Below are positions 35,683-45,636 of a DNA stretch of 64,000 bases, piece after piece. Position 1 is the first letter of the stretch, and the number at the start of each line of letters is the position of its first letter. The position numbers and the translations under genes were made by a program. Source of the stretch: Dillenia suffruticosa (Eukaryota > Streptophyta > Magnoliopsida > Dilleniales > Dilleniaceae); the NCBI GenBank assembly GCA_033439265.1, contig JAVTVX010000030.1, forward strand, positions 5,721,774 through 5,785,773, written 5' to 3'. Under the pieces are notes generated by a model, which searched no databases, was not told where the DNA came from, and was given only the letters and a program-made list of their open reading frames with translations.

Positions 35683-37101
35683 TCAACACCCACGCGGGGA
35701 AAACCCGATCCGAGAACCCGCCAGATCGAAGACCACCCGGAAACCCTGTTGCTGAATGTTGCCGATTATAGACAACCCACTCATAGTTCCCGCAAATGCG
35801 AAGCAGAAGGTGCCCTTATTATTCACCGGGATCAGATAATTGGACGCCGGCAATGACACGTCTGCGCTTCCGAAATGCATCACCACCGTCGGCACCTTCA
35901 CCTCCGATCTCCCGCTCAGATCATAACAAGTGTCAAACAACGAGAAATCCCCTGCCCGCTTCAAATCCGAAGCCCCAGCCCGAAAAGCATCACGCAACGC
36001 TATGTAAGCCGGTCGTGTCAACCGGGTCACTGAAGTACCCGAATCAATGATAACCCCACCATTTCCGGCCGGATCAAGCTTGAACAAAGCTGACGTAATT
36101 CCAGGTACTCGGGTTCCTCCAACACTAATACCCGACAAATCAACGTAGTAGAAGGTGTCCAGCCTCGGGTTAGTCAACAACCGGGTGAACCGGGCGGTTC
36201 TCGAAACCGAACCCTCACCGAAAACCACCGAAGACGGTTTAGCCGAAGCCGACCGATCCACTAAACAGTAAGAGAACTTATTTCCGAACCGCCGGCCGGT
36301 CTGGTTCGGAAAAGACAGCCTCCCCCGACCAAGCCCCAGCAAACCGGCCGCCCCGATGAAGAGCCCTTCGTTGTCATGACCACATCCGATAGCCACATTT
36401 GGAACCCGATTTCTCCGAAACGTCATCGTTTCGGTCGAGAATTCTCCGACGGTAAACGACCCGTCTCCATAGGTGACCTGGTAGAGACACATCTTCTTAT
36501 TGTTGCAACCCGGGGAGTCAAGCCGGCGACAAAGGGGCGAATCGCAGGAGATCGACCGGAAAGATTGAGATTTTCTCGGGTCGAAAACCGGGTCGGCTTG
36601 GGTGTAGCAATTTCTACACGGAGCACATTGGAGCCAAACGACGTCGCTTCCGGTGTCAAGAACCATGTAGACGTATCTCGGAGGAGTTCCGACGCCGATT
36701 CGTGTGAAATATTCGCCGCTTCCTTGGGAGAGACCAGAGATTACTGAGCTACTGAAGTCTTTGCCCAGGCTTGGAGCGGCGGAGATGGCGGAGATTGAGT
36801 TCACTCTCACTATGTCACGCTCGAGACGGAGATCGAAGAGTTGTTCGGGAGTGGAGTTCCAAGAGAGAGAGTCTACATGCTCTAAGCGGAGACCGAGCGT
36901 GGTTTGGGTTTCGGATTCGGTCAGGGCTTCGGAATCCGAATCTTGGGTGCTCCATGAGAGATCTGATTGGAGGGGTTTCGGATTTGGAAGAGAGGTGAGG
37001 ACTAGAGTTTGAGTTTGGAGTTGATGCGGTGTTTTGAAAGCACCACTTGAGACGAAAAAGATGAAGAGAAGAGCACTGTAGTGTTTTGCATTTCTCCGCA
37101 T
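35683..37101 (-). CDS. Secreted/apoplastic-type aspartic protease (pepsin family A1, nepenthesin/CND41-like)
   Basis: An intact, single-exon frame of 472 residues. Start: ATG at 37099-37101 (MRRNAKHYSALLFIFFVSSG); the frame stays open 36 codons upstream but without an ATG, so this Met is chosen. Residues 1-20 form a signal peptide. A propeptide follows (residues 21-125, with LRLEHVDSLSWN and TPEQLFDLRLERD). Catalytic motifs are DTGS at 149-152 and DSGT at 353-356; the flap is YGDGSFTVGEF with Tyr211. The plant-specific cysteine-rich insertion spans about 159-205 (C159, C162, C165, C186, C191, C199, C205). The C-terminal half ends IGFSPRGC, with stop TGA at 35683-35685. It should hydrolyse proteins at acidic pH in the wall or vacuole. 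Closest by memory to Arabidopsis At3g61820 and At1g01300. Codon third positions are GC-rich against an AT-rich background. Alternative: other members of the same large family. Confidence 0.96.
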   Translation of the reverse strand: MRRNAKHYSALLFIFFVSSGAFKTPHQLQTQTLVLTSLPNPKPLQSDLSWSTQDSDSEALTESETQTTLGLRLEHVDSLSWNSTPEQLFDLRLERDIVRVNSISAISAAPSLGKDFSSSVISGLSQGSGEYFTRIGVGTPPRYVYMVLDTGSDVVWLQCAPCRNCYTQADPVFDPRKSQSFRSISCDSPLCRRLDSPGCNNKKMCLYQVTYGDGSFTVGEFSTETMTFRRNRVPNVAIGCGHDNEGLFIGAAGLLGLGRGRLSFPNQTGRRFGNKFSYCLVDRSASAKPSSVVFGEGSVSRTARFTRLLTNPRLDTFYYVDLSGISVGGTRVPGITSALFKLDPAGNGGVIIDSGTSVTRLTRPAYIALRDAFRAGASDLKRAGDFSLFDTCYDLSGRSEVKVPTVVMHFGSADVSLPASNYLIPVNNKGTFCFAFAGTMSGLSIIGNIQQQGFRVVFDLAGSRIGFSPRGC

Positions 37102-37216
37102 CGTTGAGAGAGGGGGGGTGGGTCGGCGAGAATGAGAAAGCAATGCAGCCTTTGTGTACAAATAGAAGGGGGGAGAGGGGGGGAGGCGGTTGAGGTTTGG
37201 AATTATCAATTTAATT

Positions 37217-37221
<5 letters not shown>

Positions 37222-37270
<49 letters not shown>
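37222..37270. repeat. (GA)n microsatellite upstream of the protease
   Basis: About 49 bases of AG/GA, a CT repeat on the coding strand, 120 bases before the start codon. With the C/T-rich run at 37120-37190 it gives a typical pyrimidine-rich plant 5' leader or core promoter; GA repeats can recruit BPC factors, but no evidence shows that here. Confidence 0.93.
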
Positions 37271-37275
<5 letters not shown>

Positions 37276-39162
37276 GGATGAATCTTTTGGATTTTGAATT
37301 AAAGAGAGAGGAGGGGGTGAGAAGACGAAAATGCCACTGGAAAATATGGAGGGAGGAAGGACAAAAATCCAGTTTGCTGGGGCAAAAGTTGGGGGAAATA
37401 AATTGCTATTGAAATAAATGTGGTGCGGTGCGGTGTGGTGTGGATCACTGATTCAGTGGGGACATATTTCCACGTTGGAAGTTGGGCTGCCTTTGGTTGG
37501 GTTGGAAGCCCACGGTACTCAACTATTTTTAGCAGGTTTCCCTATGCTAATCCAATCCATTACCCAATTCTAACAATTATTATTATTATTGTCACACGAC
37601 GTTTGTAATCCAGATCACAGGGAGAAAAGAGTATTTTTATTTTTGGTTGCCTTTTCTCGTAAATTTGGTTGCTAGGAAATAGCATTATGATCGTTAGGCT
37701 ATTCTTTTGAAAATATTCTAATTATTTTTGACAAAAAAATATATTTCATTCACTTATTTGACAAAAATTTATATCCCATTACCCGATTCTAATTATATTT
37801 CTAATTATTTTTTATATAAAATATATTTCATTCACTTATTTGTCGTTGAGGGGCCCATGGCCCAACAAAACACACACTCACTCTCAGGGGTCACTAAGCA
37901 GGCCCAGCAACAGATGTTTTTTTTTTAAACATATAGAAACTCACCTTTTTTTTTTTTTTAGGAAAAAAGAGGTGATATTGGTTGAATTATAGTTTATTAC
38001 TTAAAAACAAAGTTCATTTGGTGTTTAAAATACTCATAAAATTTGTGACGAATTATTAATTATTTTATTATTTTAATTTATATAATTTATGATTATTGAA
38101 TGACTATTATAGTCACAATTCTCATAAATATTAATATTTATAATAATTAACACTTTATCGATTTTTTTTTGGTACAATGTTGATATCGGTAGCGCTAAAA
38201 CATATTTTTGCAAAACAACGCATTCGGGACTAACACCATGGACAAAGTTCTCCAACTAAAAAACTAATTTAACTCCTGGAACTTGTGTTAAATTATGAAA
38301 TCTATAATCAGTTTCTTATAGCTTAAAATCACCATCTAACTTGTGTCAAAGATTTCTTTTTTTCTTTTTATTACATAAGATTTGAATCTCAGATGACAGA
38401 ATTAAGAAAAATGAATTGTAACCAATAAATTGTCCCATGACAAATACTCTCCCATGAAACAAAAACAATCACAACCAACCAGCTACCAATGAATCCCAAC
38501 TCGTACACTAATAATAGATTCAGATTCAAATTCATCCTCAATTAAAACGAAGATGCAACCCGTGTGTATATGGAACTTGAAGGTTCTGAAGAAGATTGGA
38601 AAGAACCTACTCAAGAAGAAATCAGTGTTAGATACTGAAAAGGTTTGACCGGCTGCAACAATCATTTCGCAACCTACCAACATATGGGTCAACAATTAAA
38701 TTGGGAGGTGAAATTAGTACGGTTCTGCATACCGGATAATACAAAAAAAAAAAAGACATATGGGTCAGCACCCAGGAATTTATGTAAGTATTTCACTTTC
38801 TTTTCCATTAATTATTGAATTTAGAGGGTTATTATTCATAAAACTCTCAATTCTGTTCGTTGTTTAACTTCAACTGGCTGCCATGTCTTGTTGTGCTTAA
38901 AAACTTTCAATTCTAGTATGTGGGTTCATAAGTTATTATTCATTCGCACAATTAGACTTCTTATGTAGAGTTTTTGTACCTCTTTTCTAATGTATTGTGT
39001 ATAAATACTATGTACCATTATAACAAGTTAAGAGCCAAATCAAGTTGTCCATCACCTTGCCTCGCCCCAGAAATATCTCTCCCCACAAAGTCGTGGTCTA
39101 TCTTTATTGCCTTTAAAACTGAACCTCTTTGCCTCACCCTAAATCCTAAAACAAAGAAGGTA
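37271..39162. other. Interval between protease promoter and element D
   Basis: Should contain the protease promoter in its first kilobase. No clear TATA box was found at a good distance; CTATTTGTACAC on the minus strand (about 37152-37165) is the nearest candidate. 37700-38400 is AT-rich. A short basic frame at 38553-38648 on the plus strand (31 codons, MQPVCIWNLKVLKKIGKN...) has no known match and I do not call it a gene. Confidence 0.5.
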
Positions 39163-39167
39163 ATTAA

Positions 39168-39401
39168 TGTTGCTGTGAGCTGTAGATTAGGTAGGGTAAT
39201 TTTAGGAAGAGATTTATTTCTCCTTTGTATATATCCCGATTGTTATGGGATTTTATTTTTTACTTTCGGAATTATAGTCTGTATTTTCAGAATTAATTTG
39301 TTTACTTCCAGATCTAGATCCTTGATGTTAGCTTTGCTTTTGTATAAATTGTACTTCTCATTGAATACAAAATATATATATTCTTTCTAAAAATTTTATC
39401 A
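39168..39401 (+). repeat. Element D 5' LTR
   Basis: 234 bp, edges tgttgctgtg and attttatca. Two TATA-like strings: gtatatatcc at 39228 and tgtataaatt at 39341. Confidence 0.96.
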
Positions 39402-39413
39402 TGGTATCAGAGC
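39402..39413 (+). other. Element D primer-binding site
   Basis: TGGTATCAGAGC, a perfect initiator-Met tRNA complement abutting the LTR. Confidence 0.95.
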
Positions 39414-39486
39414 AGAGATCCCTAGACTCTCCTTGTTCATATTAATTTGTTTTTGTAACAAATAAACAACCATTAGGTTGTAGAAG

Positions 39487-40584
39487 ATGACAACTTCAAC
39501 CAATTTGATAGAACAAAGACAGCAAAGTACTGTTGCTCTCTTGGAGATCCTTACTGAAAAATGACTCAAGCCTTTACTCAAAACCAAACCTAGACTCCAG
39601 CAACGACAAGTGATCTTTCGCTACACAGATTGGTATCAAACTTGACGGAACAAAATATGCTCTTTGGTCCCAAGTTGTCAAGATGTATATCTCGAGTAAA
39701 GACAAGTTGGGACATATCAATGGTGATTTGCCTCAACCAGAAACAAATCACTCCACGTTCATAAAGTGGAGGATAGAGAATTCGATCGTGAAGGGATAGC
39801 TGATCAATTCACTGGACCCTTCATTGATTAGCAACTTTATTCGACTCCAAATAGCCAAATAGGTATGGGACTCTATTGCTACAACATACTTTGATGGGAA
39901 TGACAAATCTCAGGTATATGATTTGAAAAGAGAAAAGTTTCGTGAATGAAACAAAATGGGGACTCCATTAAGTCATACTACAATGGTCTCTAAGGTCTAT
40001 GGAGAGAAATCGACTTCCGTCATCCAAATCCAATGGAATGCACAACTGACATATAGAAGTACAACACTCTTATTCAAGAAGATCGTATCTATATTTTTCT
40101 TGATGGGTTAGATGACAGACTTGACAAAATTCGGAGTGATGTGCTCCAACTTCAACCTTTTCCTACTGTAGAACAAGCTCATGCATATCTTCAAAGAGAG
40201 GATATCAGACAATCAGTCATGCTCTCGCAAAATGATAATGTCATTGCTATTGCTATGATATCTAAAGGTATCAAAACAATTCCTCAACTTCGGATGACAT
40301 CTCAACCAATGAAACAAGGATCTTTCGCAACAAGCGGTGGAAAACCAAATGCTCCAACTAAGGCTAAGGGACAAGTCGAGAATGGAGGGAACAACTGTTC
40401 TCATTATGGGAACTCCAAACATACTCGTGAAACATACTTTAAGCAACATAGCTATCTAGATTGGTGGCATGAATTAAAGGCTCAGAAACCAAAAGAATCG
40501 AAGGAGTCTAATGGAGGAATAGCACGTGTAGCAATGGCATGTGCAAAACCACAATTGTCAATTGCTCCACTGGGGGAAAATTAA
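39487..40584 (+). pseudogene. Element D gag
   Basis: Starts at ATGACAACTTCAACC (39487). The last part is an open frame at 40141-40584 (147 codons) with PTVEQAHAYLQREDIRQSV and a nucleocapsid region NCSHYGNSKHTRETYFKQH, where the second Cys of the C-x2-C knuckle is Tyr and the last Cys is also lost. Earlier parts (39600-40140) hold stops (for example near 39799 and 39862). The coat protein is therefore not made intact. Confidence 0.85.
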
Positions 40585-40673
40585 CTTCGGCCTACTACAG
40601 ATTTCAAGGATTCAGGTACCAAGAATGATAGTGTTTTACTAATTCCAATGAACAGAAACAAGATGGTTGGATA

Positions 40674-41900
40674 GTGGACTCCGATGCAATAGACCATATA
40701 ACATTCTATTCGAATGACGTCATTAAAAAGACAAGAGCACGAAGAACAAGTATCTTAAATGCGAACGGAGTCATGTATCTAGTCACTAGTATTGAAACAG
40801 TAGATCTATCACCCACAATATTTTTATCCAACACTCTTTTAGTTCCATTTCTTTCAAATAAATTATCGTCTGTAGGACAAGTTACTGAGGAATTAAATTG
40901 TGTAATACTAATGTATCCAAATTTTTGTCTTTTTCAAGATATTCTCACGAAGGAGGCTATTGGGCGTGGTACTAAGAGAGATGTGTTATATTATATGGAT
41001 GATTTCAGCTTTGGTAGAGTTAATCATGTGAGTCACCTGATCAATCCAAAGGAAAAGCAAATCTGGTTGTGGCATTATCGTTTGGGACATCCTTCTTTCA
41101 GTTATATAAAACATTTATTTTCGAAATTGTTTTTCAATATTGATTGCTCAGTTTTCAAATGTCAAATGTGCATTATAGCAAAAAGTCATCGTGTTCCTTT
41201 TCCTATTAGTAATAATAAAAGTGATGTTCCATTTGATTTGATTCATTCGGATGTTTAGAGTCCATCTCCCATTACAACCACTTTAAGTATATGGTGGTTT
41301 GTAACTTTTATAGATGATTGTCCTAAAATGATATGGCTGTGTATCTGATGAAGCACAAACATGAAGTATTCAATGTGTTTCGTTCATTTCATGCTATAAT
41401 TCAGAACCAATTTTCAACCAAAGTCAAGATTTTGCGATCTCATAATGGAAGGGAATATACAAATCAAGATTTCATGAATTATTTCCAACAGCATGGTCTC
41501 ATACATGAATATTCTTGCGGTCAAACTCCACAACAGAATGGTGTGGCGAAACGAAAGAATCATTATATTTTGGAAACTGCTCGTGCTTTGTTGATTGGAA
41601 CAAAAGTCCCTCACTGATACTGGGATAATGCTATTATAACTTCAGTTCACCTTATCAACCGCATGCCTTCTAGAGTTTTGGGATTTGAAACTCCTTTACA
41701 GGTCTTGTCTGAACATGTTACATTACTATCTATACTTCTTATTCCTCCACGAGTTTTTGGTTGTGTTACATTTGTTCATCTCCACAAAAATCAATGAACA
41801 AAATTGGATCCGTGTGCTGTTTGTTGTATTTTTTAGGTATGGTACAAATAAGAAGGGATATTGCTGCTATGATTCTGTCACAAACCGTACATAGATCACC
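40674..41900 (+). pseudogene. Element D protease, pre-integrase and integrase
   Basis: The frame 40674-41258 begins MDSDAIDHITFYSND, where the protease site DSGA is DSDA, and ends with LWHYRLGHPSFSYIKHLF, CQMCIIAKSH and FDLIHSDV (pre-integrase zinc module and first integrase Asp), then a stop. 41333-41617 continues with VKILRSHNGREYTNQDFMNY (second Asp changed: RSHNG) and QTPQQNGVAKRKNHYILETA (Glu changed to Lys in NGVAKR). Two of three catalytic acids are lost, so the integrase would be dead even if translated. The chain runs on to about 41900. Confidence 0.88.
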
Positions 41901-42439
41901 ATGGATGTTACTTTCTTAGAATCAGAGCACTTTTACTCATCATCAGCATCCATCCACTTCTCCTCTTTAAGGGGAGACATGGGTAGAAAAGCAGAAATGG
42001 TGGGAAATTATAGATCTTTCTTTTATAGATACAGGTGTTTTAAATACAAATGATGATGTTGATAGGTTTGGTGACGTAATTGAAGTGAATGAACTAAGCA
42101 CAATTACAACATCAGATAATGCAACAATTAAAGGCACAAATCACACTCTTCATAATTCGACCATTAAAGAAACGTCTCTACTCCAAATACCAGACAATCA
42201 TGAGTCTCCTATTGAGAATATTCTCGAGGTAACTTCTCCTGCTCCAAGCTCTGGTCATGTTTTAGATACATCTCCTACTGGCTATCACTTACCTTTTAGG
42301 CACAATAGAGGCAAGCCTCCAGTTCAGTACTCACCTGATCTTGTAGGGAAATGATCAAAGTATCCTATCTCTAATTATGTCAATGCTCAAAAGCTAACCG
42401 AACCACTCAAGAAATTCAATTATCTTCTTGTCAAATCCC

Positions 42440-43110
42440 AATTGGAGTCCATGAAGCTCTAAATGATAAAAAATGGTCTCAAGCAATTAAAGAAGAGATG
42501 GATGCTTTCCAAAAGAACCAAATGTGGAAACTTGTTCCACTACCAGAAAGGAAGAAAATAATTGGATGTAGATGGGTCTTCACCATTAAACATAATTATA
42601 ATGGGTCAATTGAACGATATGAGGCAAGGCTCGTGGCTAAGGGGTATACCCAAACGTATGGAGTTGACTATCAAGAAACATTCTCTCTAGTAGCCAAGCT
42701 AAATACTATGCGGGTGTTATTATCTTTGGCAGCAAATATTTATTGGCCACTTTATCAGTTTGATGTAAAAAATGTCTTTCTTCATTGAGACCTTGAAGAA
42801 GAAGTGTATATGGACATTCCTCCAGGTTATGTCTCATCATCCAATGTTGTGTGCAAACTACAAAAAGCTCTATATGGGTTAAAACAGTTACCGCGTGCTT
42901 GGTTCGGTCATTTTAGTATGGTTATGAAAAAGTATCGATTTCAACAGAGTAATTCAGATCATACTCTTTTCCTGGAAAGGCAACATGGAAAAGTGACTGC
43001 TTATGATCATCACAGGAGATGATATTGAAGAAATTAGTAAGCTACAAAAACATCTTGTTGCTAAATTTGAAATAAAAAATTTAGGAAGTCTCAACTATTT
43101 CTTAAGAATT
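42440..43110 (+). pseudogene. Element D reverse transcriptase
   Basis: 42498-42788 reads MDAFQKNQMWKLVPLPERKK, WVFTIKHNYNGSIERYEARL and FDVKNVFLH; a stop TGA follows at 42786-42788. 42804-43022 continues with VVCKLQKALYGLKQLPRAWF. The frame then jumps from VTAY to ITGDD at 43000-43020: the segment that should hold the YVDD catalytic box is missing, seemingly a short deletion. Dead polymerase. Confidence 0.9.
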
Positions 43111-43899
43111 GAAGTAGCTAGTTCGAAGTAAGGTATCTTTCTTTCACAAAGGAAGTATGTGTTAGATTTGTTGACTGAGGTAGAGATGATTGATTGCAAA
43201 CCAGCAGACATTCCAATGGTCCAGAATAAAAAATTTGGAGAATATTCAGATCAAACACCAACAAAATAAGGAAAGATACCAACGACTAGTGGGTAAACTG
43301 ATTTATCTTTCACATACTCACCCAGACATTACATATGTTGTCAGTATAGTTAGCCAATTTATGCATAATCCTAGTGAAGATCATATGAATGCTGTGATTG
43401 GAATAATTCGTTACTTAAAGTCAGTACTAGGGAGAGGACTCATGTTCTCTATTGACGGCTATACAGATGTCGATTGGGCAGGTAGTGTATCTGATAGAAA
43501 TCTACTTCTGGATATTTTACATTTGTTGGGGGTAACTTGGTTACTTGGAGAAGCAAGAAGCAAAAGGTGGTTGCACTGTCAAGTGTTGAAGCTGAGTTTC
43601 GAGGAATGACAAAAGGTTTGTGTGAACTTCTTTGGATCAAAAGGTTGTTATCAGAGATTGGGTTCGGTCCTGCCTCAGCAATGAATTTGTATTGTGACAA
43701 CAAGGCTGCTACTCGCACTAAGCATATCGAGGTAGATCGACATTTCATCAAACAAAATCTTGAAGAAGGGATGATTAAATTTCCTTTTGTACGATTAGAA
43801 GATCAACTTGCTGATGTTCTCACAAAGGCAGTCTCTAGTAAAGACTTTTATAGTTTACTTATCAAGTTGGGTATCGAAGACATCTTTGCACTAACCTGA
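43111..43899 (+). pseudogene. Element D RNase H and pol C-terminus
   Basis: 43190-43609 contains GKLIYLSHTHPDITYVVSIV and the RNase H start (IDGYTDVDWAGSVSDR). After a one-base shift near 43540, 43537-43899 reads KKQKVVALSSVEAEFRGMTK, MNLYCDNKAATRTKHIEVD and LADVLTKAVSS, ending TGA at 43897-43899 just before the polypurine tract. The catalytic acids of the domain are present in two frames. Confidence 0.9.
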
Positions 43900-43906
43900 G
43901 GGGGAG
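43898..43906 (+). other. Element D polypurine tract
   Basis: GAGGGGGAG directly before the 3' LTR; it overlaps the pol stop codon. Confidence 0.92.
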
Positions 43907-44139
43907 TGTTGTCGTGAGCTGTAAATTAGGTAGAGTAATTTTATGAAAAGATTTATTCCTCCTTTGTATATATCCCAATTGTTATGAGCTTTTATTTTTT
44001 ACTTCGGAATTATAGTCTGTATTTCCAGAATTAGTTTGTTTACTTCCAAATCTAGATCCTTGATATTAGCTTTGCTCTTGTATAAATTGTACTTCTCATT
44101 GAATAGAAAATATATATATTCTTTCTAAAAATTTTATCA
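43907..44139 (+). repeat. Element D 3' LTR
   Basis: 233 bp, edges tgttgtcgtg and attttatca; followed by target duplication attaa. Confidence 0.96.
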
Positions 44140-44144
44140 ATTAA

Positions 44145-44694
44145 CCTGTAGTTATCTTCACAATTCTAAAATAGTCTTGTTTGCCAATTCCAACTCACTT
44201 TTGGGAAAATGGTTATAATTTCTTTAAGCGAAATGCATTTAGTAAACTTTTTTTTCTGTTAGAAATGAGGTATATAAAGCTTTCAAACCATCCCAAATTC
44301 GTAAAGAACTCTCAACAAATTATGTTGGTTTAGAGACTAAGTCTATGTAAGAATTTTTTGTGAGATTTTGGGATTTCTACTATTCTTAAGGTCTGTGTGA
44401 AATGACTTTATCTAAAATCAGTTCAGCCAAAATACTTTGTAAACTTCTGAATATATTTTTTTCAAAAAAACAAAAAAAAAACTCTATTCCATACAATTTT
44501 TCCATTTTATTGGTCAAAGTTACGCATGTTAATAGTCAACCAATTAGCCTAACAGAGAACCACTCAATCCATTTACCCACCCCCAACAAAGAAGATAGGA
44601 ACGGGGTCTAAAATGAAAATAGAGGAAGAACATAATATCTCTAATCTTTCTGTGGACAAATAAGCCAGTCTACAATACAAGTACTTATGTTTCA
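44145..44694. other. Interval between element D and the receptor-kinase pseudogene
   Basis: 550 bp, AT-rich. May hold the old promoter of the CrRLK1L-like gene. The 69-codon frame at 44402-44611 has no features I recognise. Confidence 0.5.
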
Positions 44695-45636
44695 GCATTT
44701 AGTAAGTTTTTTGAGCCTCTGTTTCTCTTCCTTAGTTTTGTTCACCTTGTACCCAATATACGATGCGCTACCGTTTATGAACCAGTTGATAACTTTGCCT
44801 TTAGTTTCTATTCCATGGCACATTCAATAGCTCAAGACCAGAGTTCATGGTTATCCGATGATTTGTGATATTAGAATATATTATGTATCAAAATCAAATC
44901 AATATTTGTATATAATATATTCTAACACACAGTATGCCCCATATGAGTAGCTAAACATCTCTTACATCAACCTCTCAACAGACGATTTCTAGTGACAACT
45001 ACCACATCACATTGCATGAATCTTTGTTTCTCAATATAGTTACTTGTTCTCAGTCACATCCAGTCCAAAGTTTATCCGCTTTCACTTCTACCCAACTGAT
45101 TATTCCAAATTTAACCGCTCCTACCCGCCCTTTACTATCATTGCTGATGTTTACTCTTCTTAGTAGCTTCAATGCTTTGCTCACAACCGATGCTTTTAAT
45201 TTAGAAGTATTCGTTAAAGAATTTTATCTAAATGTAGCCAAGAAGACTAGAGATTGAATATTACTTTTATTCCATCTCCAAACTCATATGCTTTAGTTAA
45301 CATAAGTGAAGTCGTTTACATGCCCACCCATCTCTACTACACAAATTGTGTCATCTACTATATCGGGGAGCCCAACACACTATATCAATTTCCAAAAAAT
45401 TTCACTCTCAAGATGATGCATAGGTTAAACATTAGCAGTCAAGAGATATCAGAAAATAATGACGCTGGCATGTATCGGAGTTGGAACTCCGATGATGCCT
45501 TGGTTGTTGTCCAATCGGGTGTTTTACCAGCTAACTTAAGAATCCAACTTGATTACTCAAAAATTCCCAATTATACAGCTCCTGATCTGGTGTATAAGAT
45601 TGCTCGATATATGGGAATTGATAGCTCTTAAATGAA
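44695..45636 (+). pseudogene. CrRLK1L (FERONIA/THESEUS-like) receptor kinase pseudogene, 5' part
   Basis: CrRLK1L proteins are plasma-membrane receptor kinases with extracellular malectin-like domains that sense cell-wall state and RALF peptides. The 5' part reads a hydrophobic leader (LFLFLSF region, 44700-44750), a damaged start of malectin domain 1 with YEPVDNFA near 44777, then FYPTDYSKFNRS (around 45085-45120), VKEFYLNVAKKTRD (45210-45255), and an open frame 45254-45631 with SPNSYALVNISEVVYMPTHL, NDAGMYRSWNSDD and IPNYTAPDLVYKIARYMG. Shifts lie near 45160 and 45250; a 55-bp hairpin is inserted near 44871. The gene is cut at 45636 by a 1.46-kb insertion and resumes at 47101. Confidence 0.88.
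44871..44925. repeat. Near-perfect hairpin, about 21-bp arms
   Basis: Left arm TTAGAATATATTATGTATC, right arm reversed TTAGAATATATTATATAC, with a 12-base loop. It interrupts the malectin-coding sequence, so it is an insertion rather than gene sequence; perhaps a tiny MITE or an LTR remnant. Confidence 0.75.

Larger units (their letters stand above)
39168..44139 (+). mobile_element. Ty1/copia element D, complete with LTRs and TSD
   Basis: A 4.97-kb element on the plus strand. LTRs at 39168-39401 and 43907-44139; exact target duplication ATTAA at 39163-39167 and 44140-44144. Primer-binding site and polypurine tract are in place. Gag, protease/pre-integrase, integrase, RT and RNase H can be followed in order but carry stops and shifts. 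LTRs differ at about 16 positions plus one indel over 234 bp by eye, around 93 percent identity, so the insertion is a few million years old at usual plant rates. The short LTR and gag style resemble the Retrofit/RE1 group. Confidence 0.97.

Noticed and set aside
36376-36747. Plus-strand open frames inside the protease gene (36376-36747, 35796-36050, 36704-37012)
   Set aside because: Antisense shadows of a conserved, GC-rich coding frame; no domain of their own.
37102-37209. 36-residue N-terminal extension of the aspartic protease frame (starting near 37209)
   Set aside because: Its first codon is TTG, not ATG. It lies in the pyrimidine-rich leader, and a good signal peptide begins at the ATG at 37101.
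38553-38648. Small basic frame MQPVCIWNLKVLKKIGKN...
   Set aside because: Amphipathic and with an in-frame ATG, but only 31 codons in AT-rich DNA with no known relative or promoter signal.
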